Below, piece after piece: positions 1 through 8,683 of a stretch of 64,000 nt of DNA. This stretch comes from Paenibacillus alkaliterrae. Lineage in GTDB: Bacteria; Bacillota; Bacilli; Paenibacillales; Paenibacillaceae. The position numbers were made by a program, and so were the translations under genes. The stretch covers positions 62,001-126,000 of the forward strand of contig NZ_JAKGAP010000010.1 of the NCBI RefSeq assembly GCF_021532375.1, given 5' to 3'. Within the stretch, counting starts at the first letter, position 1; every line of letters starts with the position of its first letter. Below the pieces are notes generated by a model. The model searched no databases. It was not told where the DNA came from and was given only the letters and a program-made list of their open reading frames with translations.

Positions 1-610
1 CTTCATAAAGCTGCTTCGGCACACCCTGCAGGCTGGCCAAGTAAAGCAGCATTCCGCCGCCTACGCTCCACAGCTTCATAATGATCAGTGAAGGTTTCGT
101 CCATTCCGGGTCAAACAGCCACGCCGGACCAGAAATCCCGACAAAGCCTAACAGCGTATTAATGAGCCCCGTTGAAGGGCTTAACAGCTGCATCCAAAGA
201 ATATAAACGCCGACGCCTGATAATACGGCGGGCAAATAAAAGATCGTACGGAAAAATCGCATGCCAGGGATACCCTGATTTAACATAACGGCAAGAAGCA
301 CGGCACCGACCGTCGTGAGCGGCACCATAAACGCAACATAGTACAAGGTGTTTCCTAAGGAGATCCAGAAGAGGCTGTCTGTCGTAAACATCCGAACAAA
401 GTTATCCAGTCCGATAAAGTCCATCCTGGACGTAATGTTATAATTCGTGAAGCTCGAATACAGGGAGAACAGCATCGGACCCATCGTTATGAATATAAAT
501 CCGATCAGCCAGGGAGAAACGAACACATACCCTTGAAGCGCCTCCCTTCGCTCAACCGTTAATCGACTCCGTTTCACAGACTTTTTGGAATTGTTGGACT
601 CAGCGTTCAT
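1..610 (-). CDS. Carbohydrate ABC transporter permease, MalF/UgpA type (partial)
   Basis: Integral membrane permease of a CUT1 sugar importer. About 203 codons are visible from the ATG at 610; the rest lies beyond the window edge. The start follows the ribosome site AAGGAGAGG. After a basic N-terminus (residues 1-25), a first membrane segment begins at about residue 29 (GYVFVSPWLIGF), followed by the periplasmic-side loop GLDNFVRMF that is typical of MalF-like proteins, and further helices at roughly 75-95 and 110-130. The cytoplasmic EAA loop that contacts the ATPase would follow just past the edge, where the visible protein ends in KQLYE. It lies 73 bases downstream of the binding-protein gene at 684-2068 and is surely in the same transcript. 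A MalG-type partner is expected beyond the window. Confidence 0.9.
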   Translation of the reverse strand, partial: MNAESNNSKKSVKRSRLTVERREALQGYVFVSPWLIGFIFITMGPMLFSLYSSFTNYNITSRMDFIGLDNFVRMFTTDSLFWISLGNTLYYVAFMVPLTTVGAVLLAVMLNQGIPGMRFFRTIFYLPAVLSGVGVYILWMQLLSPSTGLINTLLGFVGISGPAWLFDPEWTKPSLIIMKLWSVGGGMLLYLASLQGVPKQLYE

Positions 611-638
611 TATGGCTCCTCTCCTTTCCTAAAGAAAG

Positions 639-666
639 GGAGTGGCAAGCGTCCAGCTTCCACTCC
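639..666 (-). promoter_or_regulatory. Hairpin between binding-protein and permease genes
   Basis: GGAGTGG and CCACTCC pair, and AAGC/GCTT continue the stem inside it around a 5-base loop. It sits in the gap between the binding-protein stop (684) and the permease start (610). No U run of terminator quality follows. Its likely role is to stabilise the upstream message or partly attenuate transcription, giving more binding protein than permease. Similar hairpins occur at the same place in two other importer operons in this window. Confidence 0.55.
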
Positions 667-683
667 GTCGCTTCTTCATTTGT

Positions 684-2068
684 TTATTTTTTGTTAGCCT
701 TCACTAAAGCCTCTACTTCTTTTTGCGCTTGCTCAAGTGCCGCTTCCGGTATTTTTTGTCCTAGAAGAGCAGCATCCCCTGCGGGTTAAGCAAACTGCGG
801 AAATCCGGTGCGAACTCCGGTATCGGGAAAATTTTTGTATCCTGCAAGTTTTTAACCGCTTCGCCGTAAACTAATTTACCTTTTTCATCCAATTCAGCAT
901 TCATGGCAGCCTTCTCAGAAGCTTCAATATTCGCAACATTGTCGAAGTTTTTAATAGCCCAATATTCTTGCGCTTGCACATCGGTCATAAATTTCATGAA
1001 TTCCCACGATGCTTCAGGATTTTTGGCGCCGAACGGAATTTCAATGACAAAACCGCCGCCGGAGCTGTAGTGGCCTGTTCCCTCTTTGAATTCAGGAATC
1101 GGCGCGATGCCGAAGTTTACATCTTTACCATAGTCGCGCAGCTGCGTGTAGAAGGTTGCCGTCTGGTTGATCATAGCTACCTTGCCCGAAATAAACGGGT
1201 CCGCCTGCTTGCTGCCGAACTCAGCTTTAAACGCATTAACGGTGCTCTCGCCAAGACGATCGGTCCATTTATTAATCCATTTTAGCGCTTCCACTTTATT
1301 CGGCGTGTTGATCGTTACTTTGCCTTCTTTGTCAACGAAACCTATGCCGTTATCCGCGTTGGTCATCCAGCTGTCCCAGCCCCAGTTGCCCCAGCCGTTC
1401 GGGTAGAAGCCGACTCTTTCATAGCGATTTCCATTTTTCTTATCTAATTTAATCGCGAACTCTTCAAGCTCTGCCCAGGTTGTTGGAGGCGTCTCCGGAT
1501 CGAGTCCTGCTTCGGCGAATGCATCCTTGTTATAGAATAGGAATCTGGTGTCTGTATTGAATGGCAAGGCGTAAGCTTCGCCTTTAAACTCCACTGTATT
1601 CCACAATTCCTCGAAAAAACGGTCTTTAATGTTGTCTTGCGCCAAAAACTCGGTGAGATTGACGACTTGTTTGCTGTTTGCACGCTGCGCTACTGTATTA
1701 ATATCGTTGATAATGACATCCGGCGGGTTGCCTGCCGCGATCGCCGCTAAGTTCTTCGTCCAAACATCGCCCCAAGGCAGGAAGGTGTGCTTCACGACAA
1801 TGCGCTCCTGCGAGCTGTTAAAGTCGGCAATCATCTTCTCAATGATAGGACGACGCGTCTCCGATCCCCAGAACGTCCAGAAATCCAATTCGATTTTCTC
1901 CACAGACGCGGCTGGCGGATCGCTGGCTTCTGTATTTCCTTCTGTATTAGCCGGAGCGTTTGTTGCATGGTTGCCGTTCCCGCTATTTCCTCCCGCACAA
2001 GCCACTAAAAGCAAGCTCATGGTCAACACAACCGACAAAAGCATAAGTATGCGATTCTTTGCTTTCAT
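684..2068 (-). pseudogene. Sugar ABC transporter substrate-binding lipoprotein with C-terminal frameshift
   Basis: Extracellular solute-binding protein family 1, the sugar-capturing part of the importer at 1-610. Start ATG at 2068 follows GGGAGGT; a longer frame from 2113 has no ribosome site. Lipobox LLVAC puts the lipid-anchored Cys at residue 24 of this start, followed by a Gly/Asn-rich linker. The reading frame stops at 761 after NPQGMLLF. Adding one G to the GGGG run (minus-strand reading of C776-779) gives NPQGDAALLGQ and then an ordinary family C-terminus (PEAALEQAQKEVEAL) ending at 684. So a single-base deletion in a homopolymer truncates about 26 residues, by sequencing error or real mutation. 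The folded domain may survive truncation of this last helix. Confidence 0.85.
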
Positions 2069-2111
2069 TCTGATTCGACCTCCCAGTTTTTTATAAACCA
2101 CATTACCCCAC

Positions 2112-2148
2112 AATATAATTTCGTTAATCCAATAGTGAAACGCTTACA
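2112..2148 (-). promoter_or_regulatory. Possible promoter with cre-like site for the binding-protein gene
   Basis: Reading the minus strand, TTCACT (2139-2134) and TATATT (2117-2112) are 16 bases apart, a modest sigma-A promoter 44 bases before the ATG at 2068. TGTAAGCGTTTCA (2148-2136) overlaps the -35 box. It resembles a CcpA catabolite-response element but is one base shorter than the 14-base consensus, so control by CcpA is a guess. Confidence 0.35.
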
Positions 2149-2303
2149 TATGGTTTTATGTGGTTTGTATTTATAAATTACCTCATAATACGTTATTAGT
2201 CAACACTTATTTAGGCGGATTCAAACGAGGTCGATTATGGATGAACCGATAAATCAGGACAGTAGATATTTGGATGCTCTGATGACTTACGAGGGGCAGC
2301 TAT

Positions 2304-2351
2304 AAAAAAGGCAGCCCCTCAAGTAGATAAATCTACTCGCGGAACTGCCCC
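2304..2351 (-). terminator. Terminator after the isomerase gene
   Basis: On the minus strand GGCAG (2349-2345) pairs with CTGCC (2314-2310), with an inner perfect stem AGTAGAT/ATCTACT, and is followed by six U residues (2309-2304). It lies 120 bases past the stop at 2471 and would end the run that starts in the germination operon. A second GAGGGGC/GCCCCTC pairing overlaps it. Confidence 0.6.
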
Positions 2352-2470
2352 GTTTCCTTTTTACATCCCTTCAGCTATATAAATTGAACTAATCAATCAC
2401 GCGAGATCACGGCTGCACCGGCAGCATGAACTGGAAAAACTAAAGCTAATTGGTCTCAGATGCTCAGACT

Positions 2471-3256
2471 TTATGCCGCGCCGATCGATTTCAAATAATC
2501 GAGGCTTATTTTTGCGCTTTTCAGAGGGTGAGCGCTAACGTTTTGCTCGACGAAGTAATATTTCACCCCGACGTCTTTAAGAATGCGAAATATAGGGGGC
2601 CAGTCGATCGTACCGCGGCCGACTTCCGTAAAGCCTCCTTGGCGATCCATATCCTTCACATGAAGCAGCGGCGTAATTCCTTTGTATTTCAGAAGGGTTG
2701 CCTTGGGATCGAGCCCCGCCTGTTTCACCGAATACGTATCAAGCTCCAGCTGCAGCAAATCGGTGCCGACTCCCGCGAGCAATATATCGATGATAAACTT
2801 GCCGCCTGCTTTTGCGAAGTCATAATCGTGGGTGTGGTAGGCGAGCTGCAGGCCATGGCGCTTGAGCTCCTTGGCGACCCTTGTCAGAAAGGAGACGAGT
2901 TCCGGGAATTTGGATTCGTCCGCGAACTTTTCCCGGGGAAATCGGGTAACGATATATCGGACGCCTATCGTCTTGGCGTCTTCGATGTATCGGTTCAAGT
3001 CTCTTTCCAAATCTTCCGTTCGCACATAGACGGAAACGGTGTTCAAACCGAGCTTATTCAACGCTTGCTTTATTTGTACAGCCGGAAAACCTTCCGCGTT
3101 GAAAATAAACTCGACGACTTTGTAACCCATATCCGCTACTTTTTTGAGTGTTCCCAAGAAATCTTGTTCAAGTTCATTACGTACCGTATAAAGCGTGAGG
3201 CCCGGAGGAATCCTCGACATATCCCACAGTTCTTTGCCGAATAGCTGAAACTTCAT
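2471..3256 (-). CDS. Sugar phosphate isomerase/epimerase, xylose-isomerase-like TIM barrel
   Basis: A 261-residue protein of the AP endonuclease 2/xylose isomerase-like superfamily, in which a metal ion in a TIM barrel drives aldose-ketose or epimerisation steps on sugars or inositol derivatives. GLTLYTVRNEL near residue 19 is the usual first strand; later strands carry conserved acidic and His residues (AYHTHDYDF at about 140-148, QLELDTYS, PLLHVKDMD, YYFVEQNVS near the end). Start ATG at 3256 follows GGAGGG. No signal peptide, so it is cytoplasmic. It begins 22 bases after the GMC oxidoreductase stop. This pairing is common where an oxidised sugar or inositol is passed on. The exact substrate cannot be read from sequence. 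Confidence 0.85.
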   Translation of the reverse strand: MKFQLFGKELWDMSRIPPGLTLYTVRNELEQDFLGTLKKVADMGYKVVEFIFNAEGFPAVQIKQALNKLGLNTVSVYVRTEDLERDLNRYIEDAKTIGVRYIVTRFPREKFADESKFPELVSFLTRVAKELKRHGLQLAYHTHDYDFAKAGGKFIIDILLAGVGTDLLQLELDTYSVKQAGLDPKATLLKYKGITPLLHVKDMDRQGGFTEVGRGTIDWPPIFRILKDVGVKYYFVEQNVSAHPLKSAKISLDYLKSIGAA

Positions 3257-3277
3257 TTCATTTCCCTCCGAACTTCG

Positions 3278-4906
3278 TTATTTCAGTTGCTGAACAATAT
3301 AATCCGCCGTACGAATGGCCAGCGCTGCGGTCGTTAAAGTAGGGCTGGCGGTTCCGCTGGTCGGGATGACGCTGTTATCGGCGACATAGAGACCTCTCAT
3401 ACCGTGGATTTGACCGTAGCGGTTGGTCGCCGAGGATATGGGATCATCTCCCATCCGGCACGTTCCCATTTCATGAACTTCTTGTCCAGGCGGTACAAGG
3501 CAGAATGGCTGGCCGTCCCGTTCAATCAAGGGCACTCCCATCGCCGAGGATGCCCGCTTCACAGCGTCTCCCATTTGCTGAATCACGGCCCGGTCCTGTT
3601 CACTGTATGAAAAATCGATTTGAATTTCGGGAACCCCGTATTCATCCCGCTTGAGCGGGTCGAGGGTAACTTTATTGTCATATCGGGATTCGACCTTGCC
3701 TGAAGCGGCAAAGGTAACACCCCACTCGGCCTGCAAAGGTTGTATTTCGTATTGAACATATCGGTAAGGGCCCGGTCCGAGAATCTGGATTTGATAGGGA
3801 CGGTCTCCGGTGCCCGGAATCAATATGCGGAGCGGCCCCAGAACCTCCGGAAACTCGCTGCGGTTCACCATTCCGGCGCCGGTTATTCTGGAATGGGTAG
3901 AAAGATAATGGCCGATCGCTCTCCCTTGAATGTCCGAGTTCAACAAGATTTGCGCTGTTCCCAAAGTACTTGCCGACAGAACGACGTTTCTGGCTTTCAA
4001 ATAATAGCTTTTTTTATCCGGCGACATCACCTTAACGCCCGCAACCCTGTCCTTGTCCGTGAGAACCTGAACGGCGCGGGCGTTGACGGCCAAATCGTAG
4101 GCGCCGTTCAGGGCTTGGGCAAACAAAACAAGCGAGCTGTAAAATACATTGGAATTGATCACTCCGAACCGGCTCGTCGGCTGCAGGTTCATTGCAATGG
4201 GCTCGTCTATCGATTCTGGGAATCCGTTCTGCTGAAGACGGTCGAGAAGGATCTGCGTGATGGAAGCTCCTTCGGTGAACGACTGTGTGACATTCATGGC
4301 CTTCTCTGCAATGTTATAGTAGTTGTCCATCTCTTGAACCGTGATGGGCCAACCGGCCATGTCGGCTAGAGACATGCGGGGACTGGTCGCTGTCCAGAAC
4401 AAGGTTCTGCCCCCCAACGCATAAACGAACTGGGTTGCAAAATCTGTGCGTCTTACGGCAACGCTGTTGAAGTAACTGTTTCTGCTTTCAAAATCCAATG
4501 TGGCGATGTTTTGCGCATGTGTCGGTATCAAGAGGCCTCCCCGCTCAATGATACCGATTCGCTTTCCGCTATTTTGCAGCTGTTGAACCAATCGCCACAG
4601 TGCGGCGCCTCCTCCCGCACCGGTACCCACAACGAGCACGTCATAGTATGTCCGCTCCATTTGCTCAAGCGTTGTAAGAGGAATCCATTGTTCCTGGTAA
4701 GTCAGCTTGGGAGGGGGGCATGACGGGACCGGTGTCCTGTCCCTCGTTGACGTGGACGCGTCGGGAAGTTTGACTTGATTGCCGGTGATGACCAGATCGG
4801 GACGCGCAATATGCGGATTGAGGGAAAGAAGATCCTCTAATTCGGCGCCATTTTTACGGGAAATTGTTCTAAGGGTATCTCCATCGTCAGCGATGTAGAT
4901 CTTCAA
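3278..4906 (-). CDS. GMC-family oxidoreductase with N-terminal LysM domain
   Basis: FAD-dependent oxidoreductase of the glucose-methanol-choline family fused behind a LysM peptidoglycan-binding domain. From the TTG start at 4906 (after AAAGGGTG), residues 2-48 form the LysM module (DDGDTL, NPHI, VITGNQVKLP). A linker of about 40 residues follows, then the FAD-binding motif VVGTGAGGG at about 92-100, ALGGRTLFW, and the C-terminal HEMGTCRMG with ADNSVIP. A GTG at 4915 is an alternative start, with AGGAGG 14 bases upstream. There is no signal peptide or membrane anchor. It starts 55 bases after the last germination gene and is probably cotranscribed with that operon or its end. A truncated paralogue lies at 10300-11523. 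Substrate is unknown; polyols and sugars are typical for the family. Confidence 0.88.
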   Translation of the reverse strand: MKIYIADDGDTLRTISRKNGAELEDLLSLNPHIARPDLVITGNQVKLPDASTSTRDRTPVPSCPPPKLTYQEQWIPLTTLEQMERTYYDVLVVGTGAGGGAALWRLVQQLQNSGKRIGIIERGGLLIPTHAQNIATLDFESRNSYFNSVAVRRTDFATQFVYALGGRTLFWTATSPRMSLADMAGWPITVQEMDNYYNIAEKAMNVTQSFTEGASITQILLDRLQQNGFPESIDEPIAMNLQPTSRFGVINSNVFYSSLVLFAQALNGAYDLAVNARAVQVLTDKDRVAGVKVMSPDKKSYYLKARNVVLSASTLGTAQILLNSDIQGRAIGHYLSTHSRITGAGMVNRSEFPEVLGPLRILIPGTGDRPYQIQILGPGPYRYVQYEIQPLQAEWGVTFAASGKVESRYDNKVTLDPLKRDEYGVPEIQIDFSYSEQDRAVIQQMGDAVKRASSAMGVPLIERDGQPFCLVPPGQEVHEMGTCRMGDDPISSATNRYGQIHGMRGLYVADNSVIPTSGTASPTLTTAALAIRTADYIVQQLK

Positions 4907-4960
4907 AGTGATCACACCCTTTCGATTATCCTCCTACATATATACGCCGCAACCATTTTT

Positions 4961-6082
4961 CTATACCTTACCGCTGTCATCACCAGGTTTTAACGACTCC
5001 TCTTTGAAGAACGCGACCAGCGTCACCAACATAAAGGGAACAACGGCTGCCATCGTAATGAATAATGGCCAGACCACGTATACGGCCTCGAAAAATTCGA
5101 CTTCATGGTTAAACATCGTGAGCGTGAGCAACAAGGCGAATAACGTAACCGGAAAAACGAATATTTTTTCATCGTGCGATTTCAATACTTTCGATACAAT
5201 GACTGTAAAAATAAATAACATGATAGTCGTTTTCATTAAGGAGCCGACGATTAATGCAATACCGATGATCGATTCGACTCTCTCGATAATATTCTGCACT
5301 TGGATCAAACGGGCAAGCTGAAATAAGGAATATTTCGCTTCGCCTGCAAGCGGTCCCAAAACCATAATCGAAGATAAGATACTGAGAAATAAAGCGATAC
5401 CGTTTATAAGCAAAGCCGCAACCATCCATTTCCCAAGCGGATTTTCTTTCTCCTGACGAGCTAACGGGAGAATCATCGCGAACAGGACGGTTTCCGCATA
5501 AGGGAAGCCGAAGGCCAAATAAGCGCCATGAACGACCGGCTTGATTCCGCCCGGGAACAAAGGCAGCAGAGACTCGGGATGGTAATAAGGCAAAACGAAT
5601 ATCAATATGATCATGACAGCCAGCAGCATGACAGGGATCAACATACTGAACAATCTGGCCATCACTTCAATCCCCCCGCGAACAGTCAAGGCAGCGGTCA
5701 ACAGGACTAGAAAATGAATAACAACCGGGGGGGTTGCCTGCATCATTGAACTTGCAAAAAATCCCCCGATATCAAGCACGATGTAAGAAAGGTCTAACAT
5801 AACGAGAATCAGGAGAGGGATCGACAACAAAAGGGTCAGCCAATTCCCGATTATTTTGCGGCTGTAGTCGATGAAGGTCATTCCGGGATATCGCCGGTGC
5901 AAATAAAGCATACAAGCTAATAGAAGCATCGCCATCGCGTTGGCAAGCAAGGGCGACAGCCACGCTCCGTTCTTCGCCGCTCCCGCCAAGGGGGCCGGAA
6001 TATTAATAATGGAAGAGCCGGTCATAAAAGCAAAGAACAATGCCGCCATTTGCTTGGAACTGATCCACTCCTGTTTGTTCAC
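4961..6082 (-). CDS. Spore germination protein, GerAB/GerKB type (second B subunit)
   Basis: Membrane B subunit of a nutrient germinant receptor, in the APC-like amino acid transporter fold with about ten helices (373 residues, normal length). It begins at a GTG whose codon overlaps the stop of the preceding B gene by four bases, so the two are translationally coupled. The N-terminus (SSKQMAALFFAFMTGSSI, PAPLAGAAKNGAWLS) and the RRYPGMTFIDYSRKI stretch are near-copies of the neighbour, indicating tandem duplication. B subunits are thought to bind germinants, so two different ones can widen or change the signal recognised. It acts in the inner membrane of the spore. Which germinant it senses is unknown. 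Confidence 0.93.
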   Translation of the reverse strand: MNKQEWISSKQMAALFFAFMTGSSIINIPAPLAGAAKNGAWLSPLLANAMAMLLLACMLYLHRRYPGMTFIDYSRKIIGNWLTLLLSIPLLILVMLDLSYIVLDIGGFFASSMMQATPPVVIHFLVLLTAALTVRGGIEVMARLFSMLIPVMLLAVMIILIFVLPYYHPESLLPLFPGGIKPVVHGAYLAFGFPYAETVLFAMILPLARQEKENPLGKWMVAALLINGIALFLSILSSIMVLGPLAGEAKYSLFQLARLIQVQNIIERVESIIGIALIVGSLMKTTIMLFIFTVIVSKVLKSHDEKIFVFPVTLFALLLTLTMFNHEVEFFEAVYVVWPLFITMAAVVPFMLVTLVAFFKEESLKPGDDSGKV

Positions 6083-7182
6083 GGGCCATTCCCCCCCTTC
6101 CCTTTAATAACAGTAACCAATGTAATGAGAAGAATCGGAAAAACGAATGCCACCGCGGTGATTAGCGGCCAGACCGCGGTCACTTTCTCCGTAAATTCCG
6201 CTTCATAGTCAAACATGACCAGGGTGAGCAGTAAGCTGACAAGCGCAAGCGGGAACATTAATATTCGGTTATCCTGCAATTTCAATAATTGGGACAGGGC
6301 AAGGTTCACAACGAACAGCGTGATCGTTGCTTTCATATACGATCCGACGATTAATGAGATGCCGACGATGGACTCGACCCTTTCGATCACATCCTGAACC
6401 GTGATCAATCGCGCAAGCTGAAACACGGAAAATTTGAGTTCGGAAGCGAGCGGCCCCTTAACCATGATCGAGCATATGACGACCAGAATCAGACTGAGGC
6501 CGTTTACGAGAAGGGCCGAGAACATATATTTGCCCAGACGGTTGTCATCGCTTTTGCGAACGAAAGGAAGAACCATCGCGAACAGGATAAGTTCGGCATA
6601 AGGGAAGCCGAAGGCGATGTAAGCGCCGTGAATGACAGGTTTCATTCCTTGGGGGAATGCGGGCAAAAGATACTCCGGATGGAAATACGGTTGAACCAGC
6701 ATCAAGACGAGAAATATGAAGAAATACATGGAGTAAAGAAGCAGGATGAACATTCTGGCCATCGCTTCGATCCCCGCACGCGCCGTCAGGGCAGCCGTCA
6801 GTATAATGAGAGAGTGAACCGCATAGGAGGGCGTTTGTATCAATAGCGAAGAGGCAAAGAACCCTCCTATATCGAGAACAATATAGGAAAACATTAATAT
6901 AACAGTAAGGACGAAAGGAAACGCAAGGAGAACGGTCATTCCGTTTCCCAAAACTTTGCGGCTGTAATCGATCATTGTCATGCCGGGATAACGGCGCCGC
7001 AAATAAAGAATGCAGGCCAGGAGCAGCATTCCGGCTCCGTTTGCAATGATCAGGGACAGCCAGGCCCCGTTCCCGGCGGCTGCCGTCAAAGGGGCCGGGA
7101 TGTTGACGATTGCCGAACCGGTCATAAAAGCGAGAAATAACGTCGCCATCTGCCAGGAATCAACGGTTTCCTGCTTGTCCAT
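6079..7182 (-). CDS. Spore germination protein, GerAB/GerKB type (first B subunit)
   Basis: Germinant receptor B subunit, 367 residues from the ATG at 7182. That start is chosen because AAGGAGG lies just before it; the in-frame GTG at 7197 would place the ribosome site inside the gene. About ten membrane helices. Early motif FMTGSAIVNIPAPLT and the loop RRRYPGMTMIDYSRK match the following paralogue at 4961-6082, but the rest has diverged at many positions. Gene order on the minus strand is A, C, small D-like, B, B, with tight spacing, so all five are one operon. Expression is expected in the forespore under sigma-G, but I could not identify a convincing sigma-G promoter. Confidence 0.93.
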   Translation of the reverse strand: MDKQETVDSWQMATLFLAFMTGSAIVNIPAPLTAAAGNGAWLSLIIANGAGMLLLACILYLRRRYPGMTMIDYSRKVLGNGMTVLLAFPFVLTVILMFSYIVLDIGGFFASSLLIQTPSYAVHSLIILTAALTARAGIEAMARMFILLLYSMYFFIFLVLMLVQPYFHPEYLLPAFPQGMKPVIHGAYIAFGFPYAELILFAMVLPFVRKSDDNRLGKYMFSALLVNGLSLILVVICSIMVKGPLASELKFSVFQLARLITVQDVIERVESIVGISLIVGSYMKATITLFVVNLALSQLLKLQDNRILMFPLALVSLLLTLVMFDYEAEFTEKVTAVWPLITAVAFVFPILLITLVTVIKGKGGNGP

Positions 7183-7209
7183 GGTATCCTCCTTCACTGC
7201 AGTATGAAA

Positions 7210-7452
7210 CTAGGGTGAAACCTTGACAGATTTCACGATGCGTTTGGCCGGTTCGGATAAAACCAAATCAACCAGCTCGTTCAGGTTCGGCCAGTCCGTT
7301 TCCCACACATAGTCAATGCTGAGATATACGGCGGCCAGCACGATCACTCCATAAGCGGCGCGTTCCCGGAGGCTCTTCCGTTTCAATTTCGGTCCGTCGT
7401 AGGCGAGCATAACGGTATATAGTAGAACCAGAACGGCGATTTTTTCAAGCAT
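7210..7452 (-). CDS. Small two-helix membrane protein, candidate germinant receptor D subunit
   Basis: An 80-residue protein with two predicted membrane helices (about residues 4-18 and 33-48) separated by a basic loop (KLKRKSLRER) and ending in a charged tail. It sits inside the germination operon between the C and B subunit genes, 27 bases from the B start. Many Bacillales ger operons carry a small D gene of 75-80 residues with two membrane helices that tunes receptor output; size, topology and position all fit. Primary sequence in this group is poorly conserved, so the call rests on context rather than a motif. Confidence 0.75.
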   Translation of the reverse strand: MLEKIAVLVLLYTVMLAYDGPKLKRKSLRERAAYGVIVLAAVYLSIDYVWETDWPNLNELVDLVLSEPAKRIVKSVKVSP

Positions 7453-7481
7453 GGTTCATATCCCCTTTTAACGCGTAAGAT

Positions 7482-8648
7482 CTATCCGCTCATGGGTTTG
7501 CCGATATTCATTCCTGTATCGCGAACTTTGACCTCGACATCGATCTCAAATTGAATCCGCGCGAAACGCTCGCCCCAATTTGGCTTCCAACGCTGCCACA
7601 ACCGGGAATCTTTACGGTAAATCCGGTCTCCGATTCCGATTGCGTCCAGTTTTTTCTTCTGCAACAGCTCAATGACTTGCTCCATCTCCCGCTTCACTGC
7701 TTCTCCAGCCGTTTGCGCGAAAGCTTGTTCTTGCTCCTTCGTTTCCAACTTGGAACATAGAAGGTCGCCTACCGATCCTCCGATCTTCGCCGACACATGA
7801 ACGTTGACCGAATCCCCGATGATTTTTGGCGTTATTTCCGTCTTCATCTGCCCGATCTCGAACGATTCCTTTTTGTTCCTTTTTTCTTTTTTTGGGTCCG
7901 TGCATGGAAATTCAATGATCCCGTTTCCATATTGATTGGCAAGCATCAACAAACCTTCCGCGTTTTTTGAGGAAATCAATCCGGCCATTTTCCCCTTGTC
8001 CAGAAGAGCAATTCCCGCTACAGTGGCGGTTGGCTTGCCCTTTTTGTCCAAATAAAGGTATGGAACCTTCGCCACACCTGTTTCGCTTTTCAATTGCATG
8101 GACAATTCCATAAATGTCGATTTAATCGTTTTGCCGGAATAGCGGAAATTCCCTTCTTCAATACTCCGCAATTGCTCTCCTATTGTGCTTTCAATGAATG
8201 GCTCTATATTCAAATAATCGTTTGCCTTGCCTTTCATGATCATGACCGATATGACCCCTCTCGGTTCATGATCCCGCGAGAAAGCATCGAGAACTTCTCC
8301 AACCTTTCTCTTCTTCGCCAATTTTTCGCTGATGAGAATAACCCGCATATGGCTGAATTGCGCTTTGCGGCCCAGATGGATTGTAATATCCCGAACCGCC
8401 TCGAGGGCGGTATCGTCCACGGTCTTGATATTGAAGGATCTAGGCCCGCCTTGCGCTTGCTGGGACAGCTCGCCGCCTGCGCCTCCCGGCTTATAGAAAA
8501 GCGTCGTTAATTCAATCTTCCCTTCATCGTTCAGATCGATCGCCAACGCCTGTACAAACGCACGTTCGTTCAATTCGGCTTTATCCCAGCAGCCCGTTAA
8601 CGGGAACAAGGAGAATATCAACAACATTTTCAGTATGGACCGTCGCAT
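7482..8648 (-). CDS. Ger(x)C family spore germination lipoprotein (C subunit)
   Basis: Lipoprotein C subunit of the germinant receptor, 388 residues, normal length. The signal peptide ends in the lipobox PLTGC (Cys 20), followed by WDKAELNERAFVQALAID, the hallmark start of mature GerAC proteins. It is expected on the outer face of the spore inner membrane in complex with A and B subunits. Lipid attachment by prelipoprotein diacylglyceryl transferase is known to matter for this family. It follows the A-subunit gene by 35 bases and precedes the small D-like gene by 29 bases. No sign of damage. Confidence 0.95.
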   Translation of the reverse strand: MRRSILKMLLIFSLFPLTGCWDKAELNERAFVQALAIDLNDEGKIELTTLFYKPGGAGGELSQQAQGGPRSFNIKTVDDTALEAVRDITIHLGRKAQFSHMRVILISEKLAKKRKVGEVLDAFSRDHEPRGVISVMIMKGKANDYLNIEPFIESTIGEQLRSIEEGNFRYSGKTIKSTFMELSMQLKSETGVAKVPYLYLDKKGKPTATVAGIALLDKGKMAGLISSKNAEGLLMLANQYGNGIIEFPCTDPKKEKRNKKESFEIGQMKTEITPKIIGDSVNVHVSAKIGGSVGDLLCSKLETKEQEQAFAQTAGEAVKREMEQVIELLQKKKLDAIGIGDRIYRKDSRLWQRWKPNWGERFARIQFEIDVEVKVRDTGMNIGKPMSG

Positions 8649-8683
8649 CGTTCATCCTGCTTTCTCAATAGCTGCGGGCCTCA

